Assembly (NCBI RefSeq): GCF_902506165.1
Contig: NZ_LR733817.1
Coordinates: 1,286,255 to 1,350,254 of the forward strand
Length of the DNA stretch: 64,000 nucleotides
Reading direction: 5' to 3'
Origin: Bosea sp. 29B
Lineage (GTDB): Bacteria; Pseudomonadota; Alphaproteobacteria; Rhizobiales; Beijerinckiaceae
The notes below the pieces were generated by a model, which was not told the origin of the DNA, ran no database searches, and was given only the letters and a program-made list of their open reading frames with translations. Position 1 is the stretch's first letter. Every line of letters begins with the position of its first letter. Positions 22,657-32,475 of this stretch are shown piece by piece. The translations under genes and the position numbers were made by a program.

Positions 22657-23690
22657 CCGAGAAGCACAATCCTGTGGTCGCCGTTGCGCTGTCGAGCGGT
22701 GACCCGAAAATTTACGATGTCCTCGCGCTGTATCTCGAACAGCGAGTTGAGAAACAGGCGCGGCCGTCAGAGGCGCGAGCGAGGATCAAGCGGCTCGCCC
22801 TATGGTGGAAGGAGCGCTGCTGCTCAGAGATCAAGCCGAGCACCTGCCAGGCTTACGCGAAAGAGCGCGGAGATGGTGCGGCGAGGCGCGAGCTCGAGGA
22901 TCTGCGCGCGGCCCTGCGGCATGCCTGGAAAGAGCGAGTCCTTCCACACCCTATCCCTGTCGAACTGCCGCAGGCCGGCCCGCCGCGTGAGCGCTGGCTG
23001 ACACGATCCGAGGTCGCACGCCTGCTCTGGGCGGCGTGGCAGTTGCGCGAGAAGCAAAAGCGCGTGCGGCGCGGCGACGATGGCGGGCCGCCGCTGGAGA
23101 CAGCCCGCTACACGGCCAGGCATGTCGCTCGCTTCATTCTCGTTGGCCTCTACACCGGCACCCGCGCCGGTGCCGTCTGCGCGGCAGCTATCCGCCCGAC
23201 TGTCGGCCATGGCTATGTCGACCTCGATCGCGGGGTCTTCTATCGCCGGCCACCGGGCACTCGGGAGACGAAGAAGCGCACCCCGCCGGTCGGGCTTGAT
23301 CAGCGCTTGTTGGCTCACCTGCGCCGCTGGGAGGCCAAGGGCTTGTCGAAGAGCTTCGTGGTCGAATGGAACGGCCAGCCGGTCGAGCGCGTACACAAAG
23401 CCTTCCGGGCGGTACGCGAAGCGGCCGGCCTTGGCGAGGACGTCACGCCGCACATCCTCCGCCACACGGCCGCGACCTGGGGCATGCAGAACCGAGCTGA
23501 TCCCTACGCCCTGTCCGGCATGCTCGGCATGACGCTGGAGACGCTTCAGAACGTCTACGGCCACCATCACCCCGACCATAACCGCGAGGCCGCTGCTGCC
23601 ATCGCCAAAAGGCCAAAGCGCGAACTCCGGACAGATATGGACAGAAACGCAGGAACAGAACGAGATCCGGAATTTGCAAAAGCCCGATAG
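22482..23690 (+). CDS. int: Tyrosine recombinase, phage integrase
   Basis: 402 residues from ATG 22482; a longer ORF start at 22422 lies in the excisionase-like gene and is not conserved. Catalytic residues are visible: R in TGTRAGA (about 235), H-x-x-R in HILRHTA (about 335), H/W region and the tyrosine in VYGHHHPDH (about 367). It integrates the phage at the tRNA-Pro gene; attR lies only 38 bp after the stop. The stop-proximal tail is charged. As the last gene of the rightward early operon it would be expressed with early genes unless it has its own promoter. Confidence 0.93.
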   Translation: MPRPSKGPRLYLQPERRDDTGTVVDRASWVIRDGNNKRRTGFAAHEMRAAEEALSQYLTEKHNPVVAVALSSGDPKIYDVLALYLEQRVEKQARPSEARARIKRLALWWKERCCSEIKPSTCQAYAKERGDGAARRELEDLRAALRHAWKERVLPHPIPVELPQAGPPRERWLTRSEVARLLWAAWQLREKQKRVRRGDDGGPPLETARYTARHVARFILVGLYTGTRAGAVCAAAIRPTVGHGYVDLDRGVFYRRPPGTRETKKRTPPVGLDQRLLAHLRRWEAKGLSKSFVVEWNGQPVERVHKAFRAVREAAGLGEDVTPHILRHTAATWGMQNRADPYALSGMLGMTLETLQNVYGHHHPDHNREAAAAIAKRPKRELRTDMDRNAGTERDPEFAKAR

Positions 23691-23728
23691 AATCGGCGTT
23701 CCCGCGCACCACATTCGCACCGGCTAGC

Positions 23729-23774
23729 GTTCGGGACGAGGGGGTCGCAGGTTCAAATCCTGCCACTCCGACCA
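23729..23774 (+). other. attR: 3' part of tRNA-Pro(CGG)
   Basis: From 23729 the sequence matches a tRNA-Pro from the anticodon loop on: loop TTCGGGA (23730-23736, anticodon CGG), 3' anticodon strand CGAGG, 5-nt variable loop, T arm GCAGG-TTCAAAT-CCTGC (23747-23763), acceptor CACTCCG, A, CCA. The 5' anticodon strand before it (CTAGC) does not pair with CGAGG and there is no D arm or CGGAGTG acceptor upstream, so the gene is split. The phage recombined in the anticodon stem-loop, a normal site for tyrosine integrases; the 5' half should be rebuilt at attL left of the window. Confidence 0.9.
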
Positions 23775-23807
23775 AATTTTCCCGAGATAGTCCAAGACGT
23801 TGCGAAA

Positions 23808-23830
23808 ACGGCCCTTCGGGGCTTTTTTTT
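23808..23830 (+). terminator. Intrinsic terminator of the tRNA-Pro locus
   Basis: GCCC-TTCG-GGGC (23811-23822) followed by eight T. It lies 36 bp after the CCA end of the tRNA fragment and originally ended the tRNA transcript. It now also terminates the integrase operon. Confidence 0.8.
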
Positions 23831-23940
23831 CGTTTCCGGACGGAGATGCCGACGGTTTCGACGAGCGCGGCCCGGTTCCGACGATCCGTAGGGCCGTCCA
23901 TCCCGTTCCGATGCCGCCGCGCTCCAGCCGAAAAGCCGCC

Positions 23941-25390
<1,450 letters not shown>

Positions 25391-25398
<8 letters not shown>

Positions 25399-25708
25399 TT
25401 GCAAGGCCCCTTGCCTGACGGATGCAAGATTGAGCCAGCGAACCGTCGACGACGAGCCAGGCACCGGCCCGATAGAGCGCGGCAGCGTAGTCCCGGCCGT
25501 CGCCGACGCTGATCGCGACGGCTGCAGTGGCGTCCAATTGGAGGATGCTGCCGCCCGCCTCCGCGACGGCGCGCGCCATCTCCGGCTGGGAGGTACCGGT
25601 CGGAAAGAAGGCAGCGATCGGCTGCCCGGGAACCGGCCAGGCCGCGACGAGGAAGGCGGCCAAAGCCATGGCCAGAGCGAACATCAGGCCGAAGCCGATT
25701 TCACGCAT
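25391..25708 (-). CDS. Small exported or membrane-anchored protein upstream of the chemoreceptor
   Basis: 105 residues. The N-terminus has a membrane helix or signal sequence, GLMFALAMALAAFLVAAW, followed by a compact domain with LDATAAVAISVGDGRDY and AGAWLVVDGS. Overlap of 8 bp with the chemoreceptor gene suggests the two are made together and might form one sensory unit. Family not recognised. Confidence 0.65.
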
Positions 25709-26017
25709 CGCGTGCCCCCCGGCATCCGATCCGCAGTTAAGAAACTGTCCAAAGAGTGCGACTGCTGGGCTTTACAACAGGTAAACGGAAGCGATTACTG
25801 TGAACCAGTGTTCACTTTCTCACCAGATCTGGATGCACACGAACAAGCGGCCCCGCCGCAGCGTCTCGCATGCAAGTCTGGGTAGAAGCCGAGAATTCCC
25901 TGCTCCGCCGCGTTGTCGCACGTAGCCCCCGCGTGCCGCGCGAGGAGCCCGTCCCGCGCAGTGGCGCGCAGTGGGCCACTTCGCTATGCTCGCGCCGCAA
26001 TCTGGAGCCGCGCTCGC
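25709..26017. other. Gene-free stretch with a perfect operator-like palindrome
   Basis: No credible ORF in 309 bp. GTGAAC-CAGT-GTTCAC (25800-25815) is a perfect inverted repeat, located about 90 bp upstream of the leftward chemoreceptor operon in its AT-richer promoter area, and could be a regulator site. The remainder is GC-rich without visible structure. Confidence 0.5.
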
Positions 26018-26161
26018 ATGAAATCCGCCTTCCGCCTCATCGCCATTCTCGGCCTCACGACGCTGCTCGCCGGCTGCGACCGCTGCGGCAACATGATGGA
26101 ACTCGACATGTTCCTGCAGCCGGTGAAGAAGGCCTGCACCGACCAGAAGCCGGCAGGCTGA
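26018..26161 (+). CDS. Small lipoprotein (47 residues)
   Basis: The N-terminal signal MKSAFRLIAILGLTTLLAGC ends with a lipobox LAGC, so cysteine 20 should be lipidated. The mature part is only 27 residues with two more cysteines (CDRCGN and KKAC). GGAG lies 11 nt before ATG 26018. Small lipoproteins of this type are widespread in Hyphomicrobiales; function unknown. Confidence 0.65.
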   Translation: MKSAFRLIAILGLTTLLAGCDRCGNMMELDMFLQPVKKACTDQKPAG

Positions 26162-26192
26162 CACAGAACGCCGGAAGCTTCCGGACAACAAA

Positions 26193-26217
26193 AAAGCCGG
26201 GGCAACGCCCCGGCTTT
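26193..26217. terminator. Bidirectional intrinsic terminator
   Basis: AAAGCCGGGGC-AAC-GCCCCGGCTTT (26193-26217) with A-rich and T-rich flanks ends the lipoprotein gene from the left and bioY from the right. A separate perfect 14-bp palindrome CCGGAAGCTTCCGG lies at 26171-26184. Confidence 0.85.
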
Positions 26218-26240
26218 CTGATTCCATGGAGTCGATCGGT

Positions 26241-26867
26241 TCAGCCGCGGCGCTTCAGCACCGACCAGCCGGCGCCGACCAGGCTCGCAGCCAGCGCCGC
26301 CTTGATCAGGTCGCCGAGCAGGAAGGGCTCGACGCCCGCCGCCCAGGCCTTGGCGAAGCCGAGGCCGGTCGCCCCGCTCGCCATCTGCGCGCCCAGCGCC
26401 AGCCAGGCGAAGCCGAGCGCCATCAGCACGATCTCGGCCAGCACCACGCCGCCGGCGAGGCGCAGGAGCGAGGCGCCGCGCGAGCCGGCCCAGCCGGCGA
26501 TCGCAGCCGCGGCGACGAAGCCGATCAGGAAGCCGCCGGTCGGTCCGAGCAGATAGAGCGGGCCGGCCGCGACTGGTGGGGTGTTGGTGAAGACCGGCAG
26601 GCCGAACAGGCCGTAGGCGATGTAGAGCGCGACCGTCGCAGCGCCCAAGCGCGCGCCATAGGCGGCGCCGAGGCCGAGCACGGCCAGCGTCTGAAGCGTC
26701 ATCGGCACCGGCCAGAACGGCACCTTGACCTTGGCGGCAGCGACGATCAGCAGGCTGCCGATGACGGCGAGCGCGACATTGCGCAGGACGCGCGTGCGCG
26801 GATCCGACAGGGCCGGCAGGGCCGCGTTGACCATGGAGGTGGCGGGCAGTGGCAGCGTCTCGGCCAT
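26241..26867 (-). CDS. bioY: BioY biotin transporter substrate-binding subunit
   Basis: 208 residues with six hydrophobic helices. Family motifs are visible: VPFWPVPMTLQTLAV near residue 50, YGARLGAATVALYIAYGLFGLPVF, and GPTGGFLIGFVAAA near 110. BioY is the S component of an ECF-type biotin importer and in many alphaproteobacteria works alone or with BioMN; no bioMN is next to it here. Start ATG 26867. It diverges from the MBL-fold gene across an 87-bp gap and ends at a strong terminator. Confidence 0.92.
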   Translation of the reverse strand: MAETLPLPATSMVNAALPALSDPRTRVLRNVALAVIGSLLIVAAAKVKVPFWPVPMTLQTLAVLGLGAAYGARLGAATVALYIAYGLFGLPVFTNTPPVAAGPLYLLGPTGGFLIGFVAAAAIAGWAGSRGASLLRLAGGVVLAEIVLMALGFAWLALGAQMASGATGLGFAKAWAAGVEPFLLGDLIKAALAASLVGAGWSVLKRRG

Positions 26868-26954
26868 CGGATCTCGTCCTTCTTCTTCGGGCGCCGTCGA
26901 CGCCCGGCCTGTTCGTCTATAGGAAATGGCCCGCCGGCCGACAAGCCGGAGATC

Positions 26955-27911
26955 ATGCCGCTTCCGGATGTGCAGATGACCAGCCCTACTCCCGAGACCG
27001 ACGAGCCGCTCGATTTCGACCGCGACCCCGGCGCGGCCTCCGGCGAGCTCGTCCAGCTCTCGCCGCTGGTGCGCCGCCTGATCGCCGGCAATGGCGGGCC
27101 GATGACCTTCACCGGCACCTGCAGCTACATCGTCGGGCGCGGGCGCATCGCGATCATCGACCCCGGCCCGGACGATCCCGGCCATGTCGAGGCCCTGCTC
27201 GCGGCGGTCGCTGGCGAGACCGTCACCGACATCGTCATCACCCACACCCATCGCGACCATTCCCCGGCGGCGCGGGCGCTGAAGGCGGCGACTGGCGCGC
27301 GCATCGTCGGCTGCGGCCTGCACCGGCCGGCACGCGAACTCGTTCTCGGCGAGATCAATCCGCTCGACGCCTCCGCCGACCGGGACTACGCGCCCGATCT
27401 GATCATGGCCGAGGGCGATGCCGTTTCCGGCCCGGGCTGGACGCTCCAGGCACTGGAAACGCCCGGCCACACCGCCAACCACCTCGCCTTCGCCCTTCCG
27501 GAGGAGAACACGCTGTTCTCGGGCGACCATGTCATGGCCTGGTCGACGACGATCGTCGCCCCGCCCGACGGCTCGATGGTCGCCTATATGGCCTCGATCG
27601 AGAAATTGCGCGGGCGCGAGGACCGGCTCTACTGGCCCGGCCATGGCGGCCCGGTGCGCGAGCCTCAGCGCTTCCTGCGCGGGCTGGTCCAGCACCGCCG
27701 CCTGCGCGAGGCCGCAATCCTCAGCCGTCTGCAGGCCGGCGACGAAACGATCGCCGAGATGGTGCCGCCGATCTATCAGGAACTCCCACCTCGCCTGCTC
27801 GGCGCCGCATCGCTCTCGGTGCTGGCGCAGCTCGAGGATCTGGTCGAGCGTGGCGTCGTCCTCTGTGACGACGGGGCACCGCTGCTGGCGAGCCGCTACC
27901 GGCTGGCGTGA
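26955..27911 (+). CDS. MBL-fold metallo-hydrolase (LACTB2-like)
   Basis: 318 residues. The metal-binding signature is THTHRDHS near residue 97, with further ligands H in ETPGHTANH, D in FSGDHVMAW and H in YWPGHGGP. A C-terminal winged-helix-like part (from about 255, PPRLLGAASLSVLAQLEDLVERG) matches the LACTB2/COG0491 group, some members of which act as RNases or thioesterases. The substrate is not known. ATG 26955 fits the frame; an ATG six codons later is possible. Confidence 0.85.
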   Translation: MPLPDVQMTSPTPETDEPLDFDRDPGAASGELVQLSPLVRRLIAGNGGPMTFTGTCSYIVGRGRIAIIDPGPDDPGHVEALLAAVAGETVTDIVITHTHRDHSPAARALKAATGARIVGCGLHRPARELVLGEINPLDASADRDYAPDLIMAEGDAVSGPGWTLQALETPGHTANHLAFALPEENTLFSGDHVMAWSTTIVAPPDGSMVAYMASIEKLRGREDRLYWPGHGGPVREPQRFLRGLVQHRRLREAAILSRLQAGDETIAEMVPPIYQELPPRLLGAASLSVLAQLEDLVERGVVLCDDGAPLLASRYRLA

Positions 27912-27919
27912 AGCACCAT

Positions 27920-28006
27920 CGTCATTGCGAGGAGCATAGCGACGAAGCAATCCAGGGCGGCAGCGCTCTACGTCCCCTGGATTGCTTCGCTACGCTCGCA
28001 ATGACG
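27920..28006. repeat. Long palindromic intergenic repeat (REP/BIME type), family A
   Basis: CGTCATTGCGAG at the left end pairs with CTCGCAATGACG at the right end, with inner arms GAAGCAATCCAG and CTGGATTGCTTC. This 87-bp hairpin element lies between the convergent MBL and DUF1499 genes and has the form of the dispersed repeats common in Rhizobiales. It may also work as a transcription end. Confidence 0.75.
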
Positions 28007-28016
28007 GCAATGCAGC

Positions 28017-28793
28017 TCAGCGCAGCTCGACCAAAAGCTTCACCTCTTCCTCGAACGCTGCGATGCGCTTGGCGTTGGCGCCGAAATCGAAGCCGCCCAG
28101 CCGCGAGGCCGAGCGGATGTCGATGCGGCTGCCGTCGGCGCGCGGCCTGATGCGGATGGTGATGTCGTCGACGAGGCGCAGCACGCGCGAGCGCGCCACC
28201 GCATCGAGCCGCCCCGCCCCGCTGCGCCCGCCCGGCGCGGCGCCCTCCAGCACCTGCCAGCCGAGCGTGACGCAGGCTTTTCGGGCGATGTCGTAGGCAA
28301 TCTCGGCCGGCAGTTCGAGCACGATCGGCACCGCCTTCGGATAACCCTGGCGCTGCGCCTTGCGCCGCTCGGCCGGAACATCGGGGGGCACCCGCCCCTC
28401 GCGTGCGGTCAGGGCCACGCGCGAGCGGCTGAAGGCCGGCGGCTCGTCGACATCGGTCGAGACGTCGGCAAGGAAGGGCAGCGTCGCGAGCTGGAAGCCG
28501 CCATAGGCGACCGGTGCCAGCAGCAGCAGGCAGAGCAGGAAGGCCTGCACGGCGATGCCGATGCCGCGATGCCCGTCCTGCCAGATGCGGACGAAGGCGG
28601 CGAGCGCCAGCAGGAAGGCGAGCAGCACGAAGATATAGGCGCCGGCGATCGGTGCCAGCCGCTCGACCGAGGGCTGGCCGAAGCGGAAGATCAGCACGGC
28701 GAGCACGACGACCGTCAGCCCGAACAGCGCCAGCCGCCGGCTCCAGATCGCCGCGCGCGAGATTGGCTCCTCGAAGACGAGACGACGGTGCAT
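28017..28793 (-). CDS. DUF1499 family membrane protein
   Basis: 258 residues from ATG 28793. Three hydrophobic helices (near 20-40, 52-75, 82-105) are followed by a periplasmic or cytosolic DUF1499 domain (about 125-258) with VLELPAEIAYDIARKACVTLGW and the end block ADGSRIDIRSASRLGGFDFGANAKRI. DUF1499 proteins are widespread but of unknown function. Flanked by palindromic repeats on both sides. Confidence 0.82.
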   Translation of the reverse strand: MHRRLVFEEPISRAAIWSRRLALFGLTVVVLAVLIFRFGQPSVERLAPIAGAYIFVLLAFLLALAAFVRIWQDGHRGIGIAVQAFLLCLLLLAPVAYGGFQLATLPFLADVSTDVDEPPAFSRSRVALTAREGRVPPDVPAERRKAQRQGYPKAVPIVLELPAEIAYDIARKACVTLGWQVLEGAAPGGRSGAGRLDAVARSRVLRLVDDITIRIRPRADGSRIDIRSASRLGGFDFGANAKRIAAFEEEVKLLVELR

Positions 28794-28850
28794 CTCTCTT
28801 AGGTGCTTGAGCCTCGGGAAGAAAACAAGGGATCGCTTGAAACTGACCGA

Positions 28851-28958
28851 GTCGTCCCGGGCGGAGCGTAGCGCAGACCCGGGACCCATGCCGGAACGTT
28901 TATCGGTGAAGCTCAGGAATGGATCCCGGATCTCCGCTTCGCTACGTCCGGGATGACG
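28851..28958. repeat. Palindromic intergenic repeat, family B
   Basis: GTCGTCCCGGGCGGAGCGTA at 28851 is the inverted counterpart of TACGTCCGGGATGACGG ending at 28958; inner arms ACCCGGGA / TCCCGGAT also match. The element fills the gap before the convergent or tandem gene end at 28978. Typical REP/BIME layout. Confidence 0.75.
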
Positions 28959-28977
28959 GTGGTGGTTCAGAGGAAAA

Positions 28978-30315
28978 TCAGCGCACGACGATCCGCGCCG
29001 TCGCCTCGACCACGCCCGGCACGGCCCGCAGTTTCTCGATCAGATCGAGCACCTCGTCCGGCTGTAAAGTCGCCGCATCCTCGGCAGCGCTCGGCGCCGC
29101 CTTGAGCCAGCGCTCGCGCAAGGCCGCCGGCAGCTCGGCGTCGGTGCCGAAGCAGGCGAACAGGTTCTCGAAGGCCGCGTCGAGCACGATGTCGTTCAGC
29201 CCGAAATCATAGGGGTAGGACTGGCCGCCGGCGCGCAGCACACTCCTGCCCTCCTCGCCGCGCACCGGCAGCACGACCGAGGCTGTGCCGTCAGGCGCCA
29301 GCACCCAGCAGGACAGCCGCGTCCCGGCCTTGCCCTCGATTCGGACATCGAGCCGCCTCCCTTTCGCGAAAGGCGACGCCGCCGGCAGCAGAGCGAGCCG
29401 AGATCGATCCGAACCGGCGGTGGCGGCGACATGCTCGAGAAAGGGCCTTACCGCCGGGTCGCAGCCCAGCCCTTCGACCGGGATACGATTGCGCCCGCTC
29501 GGCGCCAGCACGGCGCCGCCGCGGCGGAATTCGAGCTCCATCCAGCTCTGGCCGTCGCGGTCCCGGTCGAAACGGCCGCGCGTCGTCACCTCGGCGCCGA
29601 CAGCGCCACACTGGCCAGGAGCCGCCTTGCGGATCTCCAGCGGCCGTGAGCGCAGGACGCGATCGTCGGAACGCGATTCAGCGTCGAGCGCCAGCAGCAG
29701 CCGCTCGCCGAGCGCTGCGCTGCAGCCGCTGTAGCCGCTCACTGCAGCGAAGGGGCAGATATCGACCCGCCTGAGATCGGGCGCTGCGCGCGCGAGATTC
29801 TCGACCACCCGGCTCATCACCTGGTCGACGTCAACCACGCCGGGCTTGATCCGGATCGCGATCTCGACTGGCTCGCTGGTCGCCTTGCAGTCGCCGGTCT
29901 TGGCGATCGCTTGCAGGCGGAAACTCGCTTTGTCCTCCTGCCGCGCCGGCTCGGTGAAGAACACGCTGGCATCGCCGTCGAACGCCCTGCGGATCTGCGC
30001 CTCGGCTTCGCCTTGCTTCTGCAGATTGAGGCTGTCGCGCAGCGTCTTGATGCGGACGACATCGGCGCTCGCCGCCAGCCTGACCCGACCTTCGCTCTGC
30101 AGGCGGCTCTCGATGGCGAGCCTGACCTCGTCGGCCTGCGTGCGCGACAAGACCTGCTGGCCGCCATCGAAGCCGACCACGGCGAGCGAGAGATCGCGTT
30201 TGCCCGAGCAGACTGCGACATTGTCGAGCCAGGTCGACAAGGCGTCGGCGCGCGCGGCGCCGCCGGCGGCGAGGAACAGTCCAGCGATGAGGAGGCTTCG
30301 CAGCAAACCGCTCAC
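28978..30315 (-). CDS. Exported protein paired with the caspase-like protease (FlgO/DUF4384-like parts)
   Basis: 445 residues with a signal peptide (LLIAGLFLAAGGAARA at the N-terminus). The first half, LSLAVVGFDGG...QADEVRLAIESRLQ, resembles FlgO/CsgG-type domains that sense or build cell-envelope assemblies. The second half (about 290-390, with SCWVLAPDGTASVVLP) resembles DUF4384, a domain often found beside caspases. The stop of the caspase gene lies 9 bp upstream of this start, so the two are co-expressed. Probably periplasmic; function of the pair is unknown. Confidence 0.6.
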   Translation of the reverse strand: MSGLLRSLLIAGLFLAAGGAARADALSTWLDNVAVCSGKRDLSLAVVGFDGGQQVLSRTQADEVRLAIESRLQSEGRVRLAASADVVRIKTLRDSLNLQKQGEAEAQIRRAFDGDASVFFTEPARQEDKASFRLQAIAKTGDCKATSEPVEIAIRIKPGVVDVDQVMSRVVENLARAAPDLRRVDICPFAAVSGYSGCSAALGERLLLALDAESRSDDRVLRSRPLEIRKAAPGQCGAVGAEVTTRGRFDRDRDGQSWMELEFRRGGAVLAPSGRNRIPVEGLGCDPAVRPFLEHVAATAGSDRSRLALLPAASPFAKGRRLDVRIEGKAGTRLSCWVLAPDGTASVVLPVRGEEGRSVLRAGGQSYPYDFGLNDIVLDAAFENLFACFGTDAELPAALRERWLKAAPSAAEDAATLQPDEVLDLIEKLRAVPGVVEATARIVVR

Positions 30316-30324
30316 AGCCGGGTC

Positions 30325-32373
30325 CTAATGCTCCTGCTCCAGCGACCGCGCATAACCATCGAGCGCCCGGACAAAGACGGGGTTGAAGCGGCCATCGATC
30401 GCGCCGCTGTAATGATCGGCCTTCTGGGCGGCCCGTTGCAAGGCGCGCACCGTCTCCGGCTTCAGCTTCTGCTCGGAGACATCGCTGGCGGAGATCGCCG
30501 CGGCGCCCGCCTCTCCCTTCTCCAGCGCCTTCATCAGCATCTGCAGCGAATTCGCGCCGGGGAAGAAGGAGCCGAAGCCGTTGTCGATCAGCGTCGCCGT
30601 CGAGACCATCGCGATCGGATCGCCCTTGTCGGCGGCCTGGCGGAACAGGTCAAAACCCTTCTGCGGATTCTTCGGAAAACCCGGACGCCCTTCGAGATAG
30701 GCCGGCACCAGCTTGGCGATCGAAAAGGCGTCGCCCGCCTCGGCTGCCTTCTGGTACCAGCGTAATGACGCCGCCTCGTCGCGCGGCCGGCCGCGGCCAT
30801 ATTGCAGCATGCGCCCGACATTGCTCATCGCGATGGCATTGCCGGTGCCGGCAGCCTGCTCATAGAGCGTAAAGGCCTTCTGCAGCTCGACCTTATTGCC
30901 CTGGCCATTCTCGTAGAGCGCACCGAGATTGTTCATCGCCGCGGCACTGCCGGCATCGGCCGCCTTGTCGTAAGCCGCGAGCGCCTCCTTGTAGCGCTCG
31001 GCTTTGTCGTAGGAGCGGCCGAGCTGGTAGGAGAGCCGCCTGATCTGCGGCTGCGACTCCGCCGCCTGCTTGCAGGCCGAGATCGCGGCGCGGGCATCGA
31101 TCCGCGCGAACTTCACGCCCTTGACGCCCTCGCGCCTGTCGGGATCGTTGGGATCGCCCGCGAGCTCGTCGCAGTCCAGCACGCGCGGATCGCGCGAAGC
31201 GTCGGTGCGGCCGAGATAGCCTTCGGCGAGGGAGCGATAGGCGCAGACCGCGCCGCAGCCCTTGAGATAGTCCTCGTACTTGCCGGAGCCGCCGAGCCTG
31301 ATCCAGTTCTGCTCGTCGCTCGCGGCTTCGCCGCTGCGGCGCTTGTCGAGCAGCAGCGCCATCGCCGCCTCGCGATAGCCGCAGGTCTCGCCGCAGCGCG
31401 CGACATAGGCCTCGAGCACGCTGCGCTCGCCAGCCGCCTTGGCCCGCTGCCAGTTGGCTTCATCGCGCGCCGATGCGACGGCACGCGCCACGGCCGGCAC
31501 CGGCTGCGCCACCGGCAAGGCGATCCAGGCGAGGTCGATCTCCGGAGCCTGCTCGCGGCCGCTGTCGCGCCGGGCCGCCGCCTCGACGCTGTCCTTGAGA
31601 TAGCGCTGCAGGTCGGACCAGGCGAGCGGGCCGGTCTCAGGCGCTCCCGCTGGCCGCGCCAGCCCGGCAGCGCCCATCAAGAAGCGGCTGGTGAACAGGC
31701 CGAGCTTCTGGTTCTCGTCCCAGTTGGCCGGGGTCGTGCCGGAGGTCGCGACCAGCTTGACGATACCGCCGCCCGTGCGTGGCTTGGCCGGCGTGAAGCC
31801 CGGCGCCGAGACCGCAAGCAGGCTCTCGCCCTTGCGCCCGGTCTCGCCGGTGAAGCAGGCGTCGATCATCGCGATCAATTGCCGCTGCGGCCCGATCTTC
31901 TGCCGGACTAGCTCGAGATTGCGGTAGAGCGTCTGCAGGGCGTAGCCGCTCTCGCTGGCGTTCGGGTTGCCGTCCTGCGGCAAGAGGAAGGGCTGGCGCG
32001 TGGCGAGATCAGGCACGCCATGGCCGGAATAATAGACGAAGACGTTGGAGCGGCCCTCGACCGCGCTGCGCCATAGCTTGCCGCCTTGCGGATTGGCCTC
32101 GCTGCCGAACATCTGGGTGAGCTCGCCGAGCGTCGCATCCTTCAGCAGAAAGACGTTCTGTTCGCGGAAACCGAGCGTGCCGGTGAGCCAGGCCTTGATC
32201 GCCTCGGCGTCGTTATGGGCGAAGTCGACCGTGCTGGTCTGCTTGTAACTCTTGTTGCCGACCACCACCGCGATCGACTCGGCATTGTCGGAGAAGGTTG
32301 CCGGCGGGGCCTGCGCGATCGAACTGGAGGCGAGCCCGAGCCAGAGCAGGATCGCGATCAGGAATGCCGGCAA
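30325..32373 (-). CDS. Exported caspase-like (C14) protease with Sel1/TPR repeats
   Basis: 682 residues. After a signal peptide comes the p20-like domain: SIAVVVGNKSYK (residue 35 region), catalytic His in VYYSGHGVPD (about 118) and catalytic Cys in AMIDACFTGE (about 170). A middle part has cysteine-containing repeats (GETCGYREAAMALL and GAVCAYRSLAEGYL). Residues 440-610 are Sel1-like repeats (AAMNNLGALYENGQG and relatives) for protein binding; the final 60 residues resemble a peptidoglycan-binding or scaffold end. The dyad is intact. Such orthocaspases occur in alphaproteobacteria with little known about their targets. Confidence 0.85.
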   Translation of the reverse strand: MPAFLIAILLWLGLASSSIAQAPPATFSDNAESIAVVVGNKSYKQTSTVDFAHNDAEAIKAWLTGTLGFREQNVFLLKDATLGELTQMFGSEANPQGGKLWRSAVEGRSNVFVYYSGHGVPDLATRQPFLLPQDGNPNASESGYALQTLYRNLELVRQKIGPQRQLIAMIDACFTGETGRKGESLLAVSAPGFTPAKPRTGGGIVKLVATSGTTPANWDENQKLGLFTSRFLMGAAGLARPAGAPETGPLAWSDLQRYLKDSVEAAARRDSGREQAPEIDLAWIALPVAQPVPAVARAVASARDEANWQRAKAAGERSVLEAYVARCGETCGYREAAMALLLDKRRSGEAASDEQNWIRLGGSGKYEDYLKGCGAVCAYRSLAEGYLGRTDASRDPRVLDCDELAGDPNDPDRREGVKGVKFARIDARAAISACKQAAESQPQIRRLSYQLGRSYDKAERYKEALAAYDKAADAGSAAAMNNLGALYENGQGNKVELQKAFTLYEQAAGTGNAIAMSNVGRMLQYGRGRPRDEAASLRWYQKAAEAGDAFSIAKLVPAYLEGRPGFPKNPQKGFDLFRQAADKGDPIAMVSTATLIDNGFGSFFPGANSLQMLMKALEKGEAGAAAISASDVSEQKLKPETVRALQRAAQKADHYSGAIDGRFNPVFVRALDGYARSLEQEH

Positions 32374-32475
32374 GATCGCCTCCGAAATCAGGGCGCGCCA
32401 GCGCGGGACCGCACGGGTGCGTCGATGCGGCTTTTGTCCGGACGATCCGTGGCGAAGATGTGACGCTCGGTTCGT

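Larger units (their letters stand above)
1..23774. mobile_element. Right arm of an integrated temperate phage (prophage)
   Basis: Portal and terminase genes, a CI/Cro type switch, replication and recombination genes and a tyrosine integrase form one block that ends at a tRNA-Pro 3' fragment (attR). The order is packaging genes reading left out of the window, early leftward operon 16100 to 4987, switch at 16.1-17.6 kb, early rightward operon 17357 to 23690, then attR. Capsid, tail, lysis genes and attL are not in the window, so completeness cannot be judged. No broken gene was seen in the part present, which suggests an intact or recently acquired prophage. Confidence 0.95.

Noticed and set aside
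23640..23774. Complete tRNA gene at the prophage end
   Set aside because: Only the anticodon loop to CCA is present; the 5' acceptor, D arm and 5' anticodon strand are missing.
26955..27950. N-terminal extension of the bioY ORF to 27950
   Set aside because: It is antisense to the MBL-fold gene; BioY begins normally at 26867.
27920..28006. Miniature insertion sequence with terminal inverted repeats
   Set aside because: No target duplication seen and arms extend through most of the element, as in REP/BIME hairpins.
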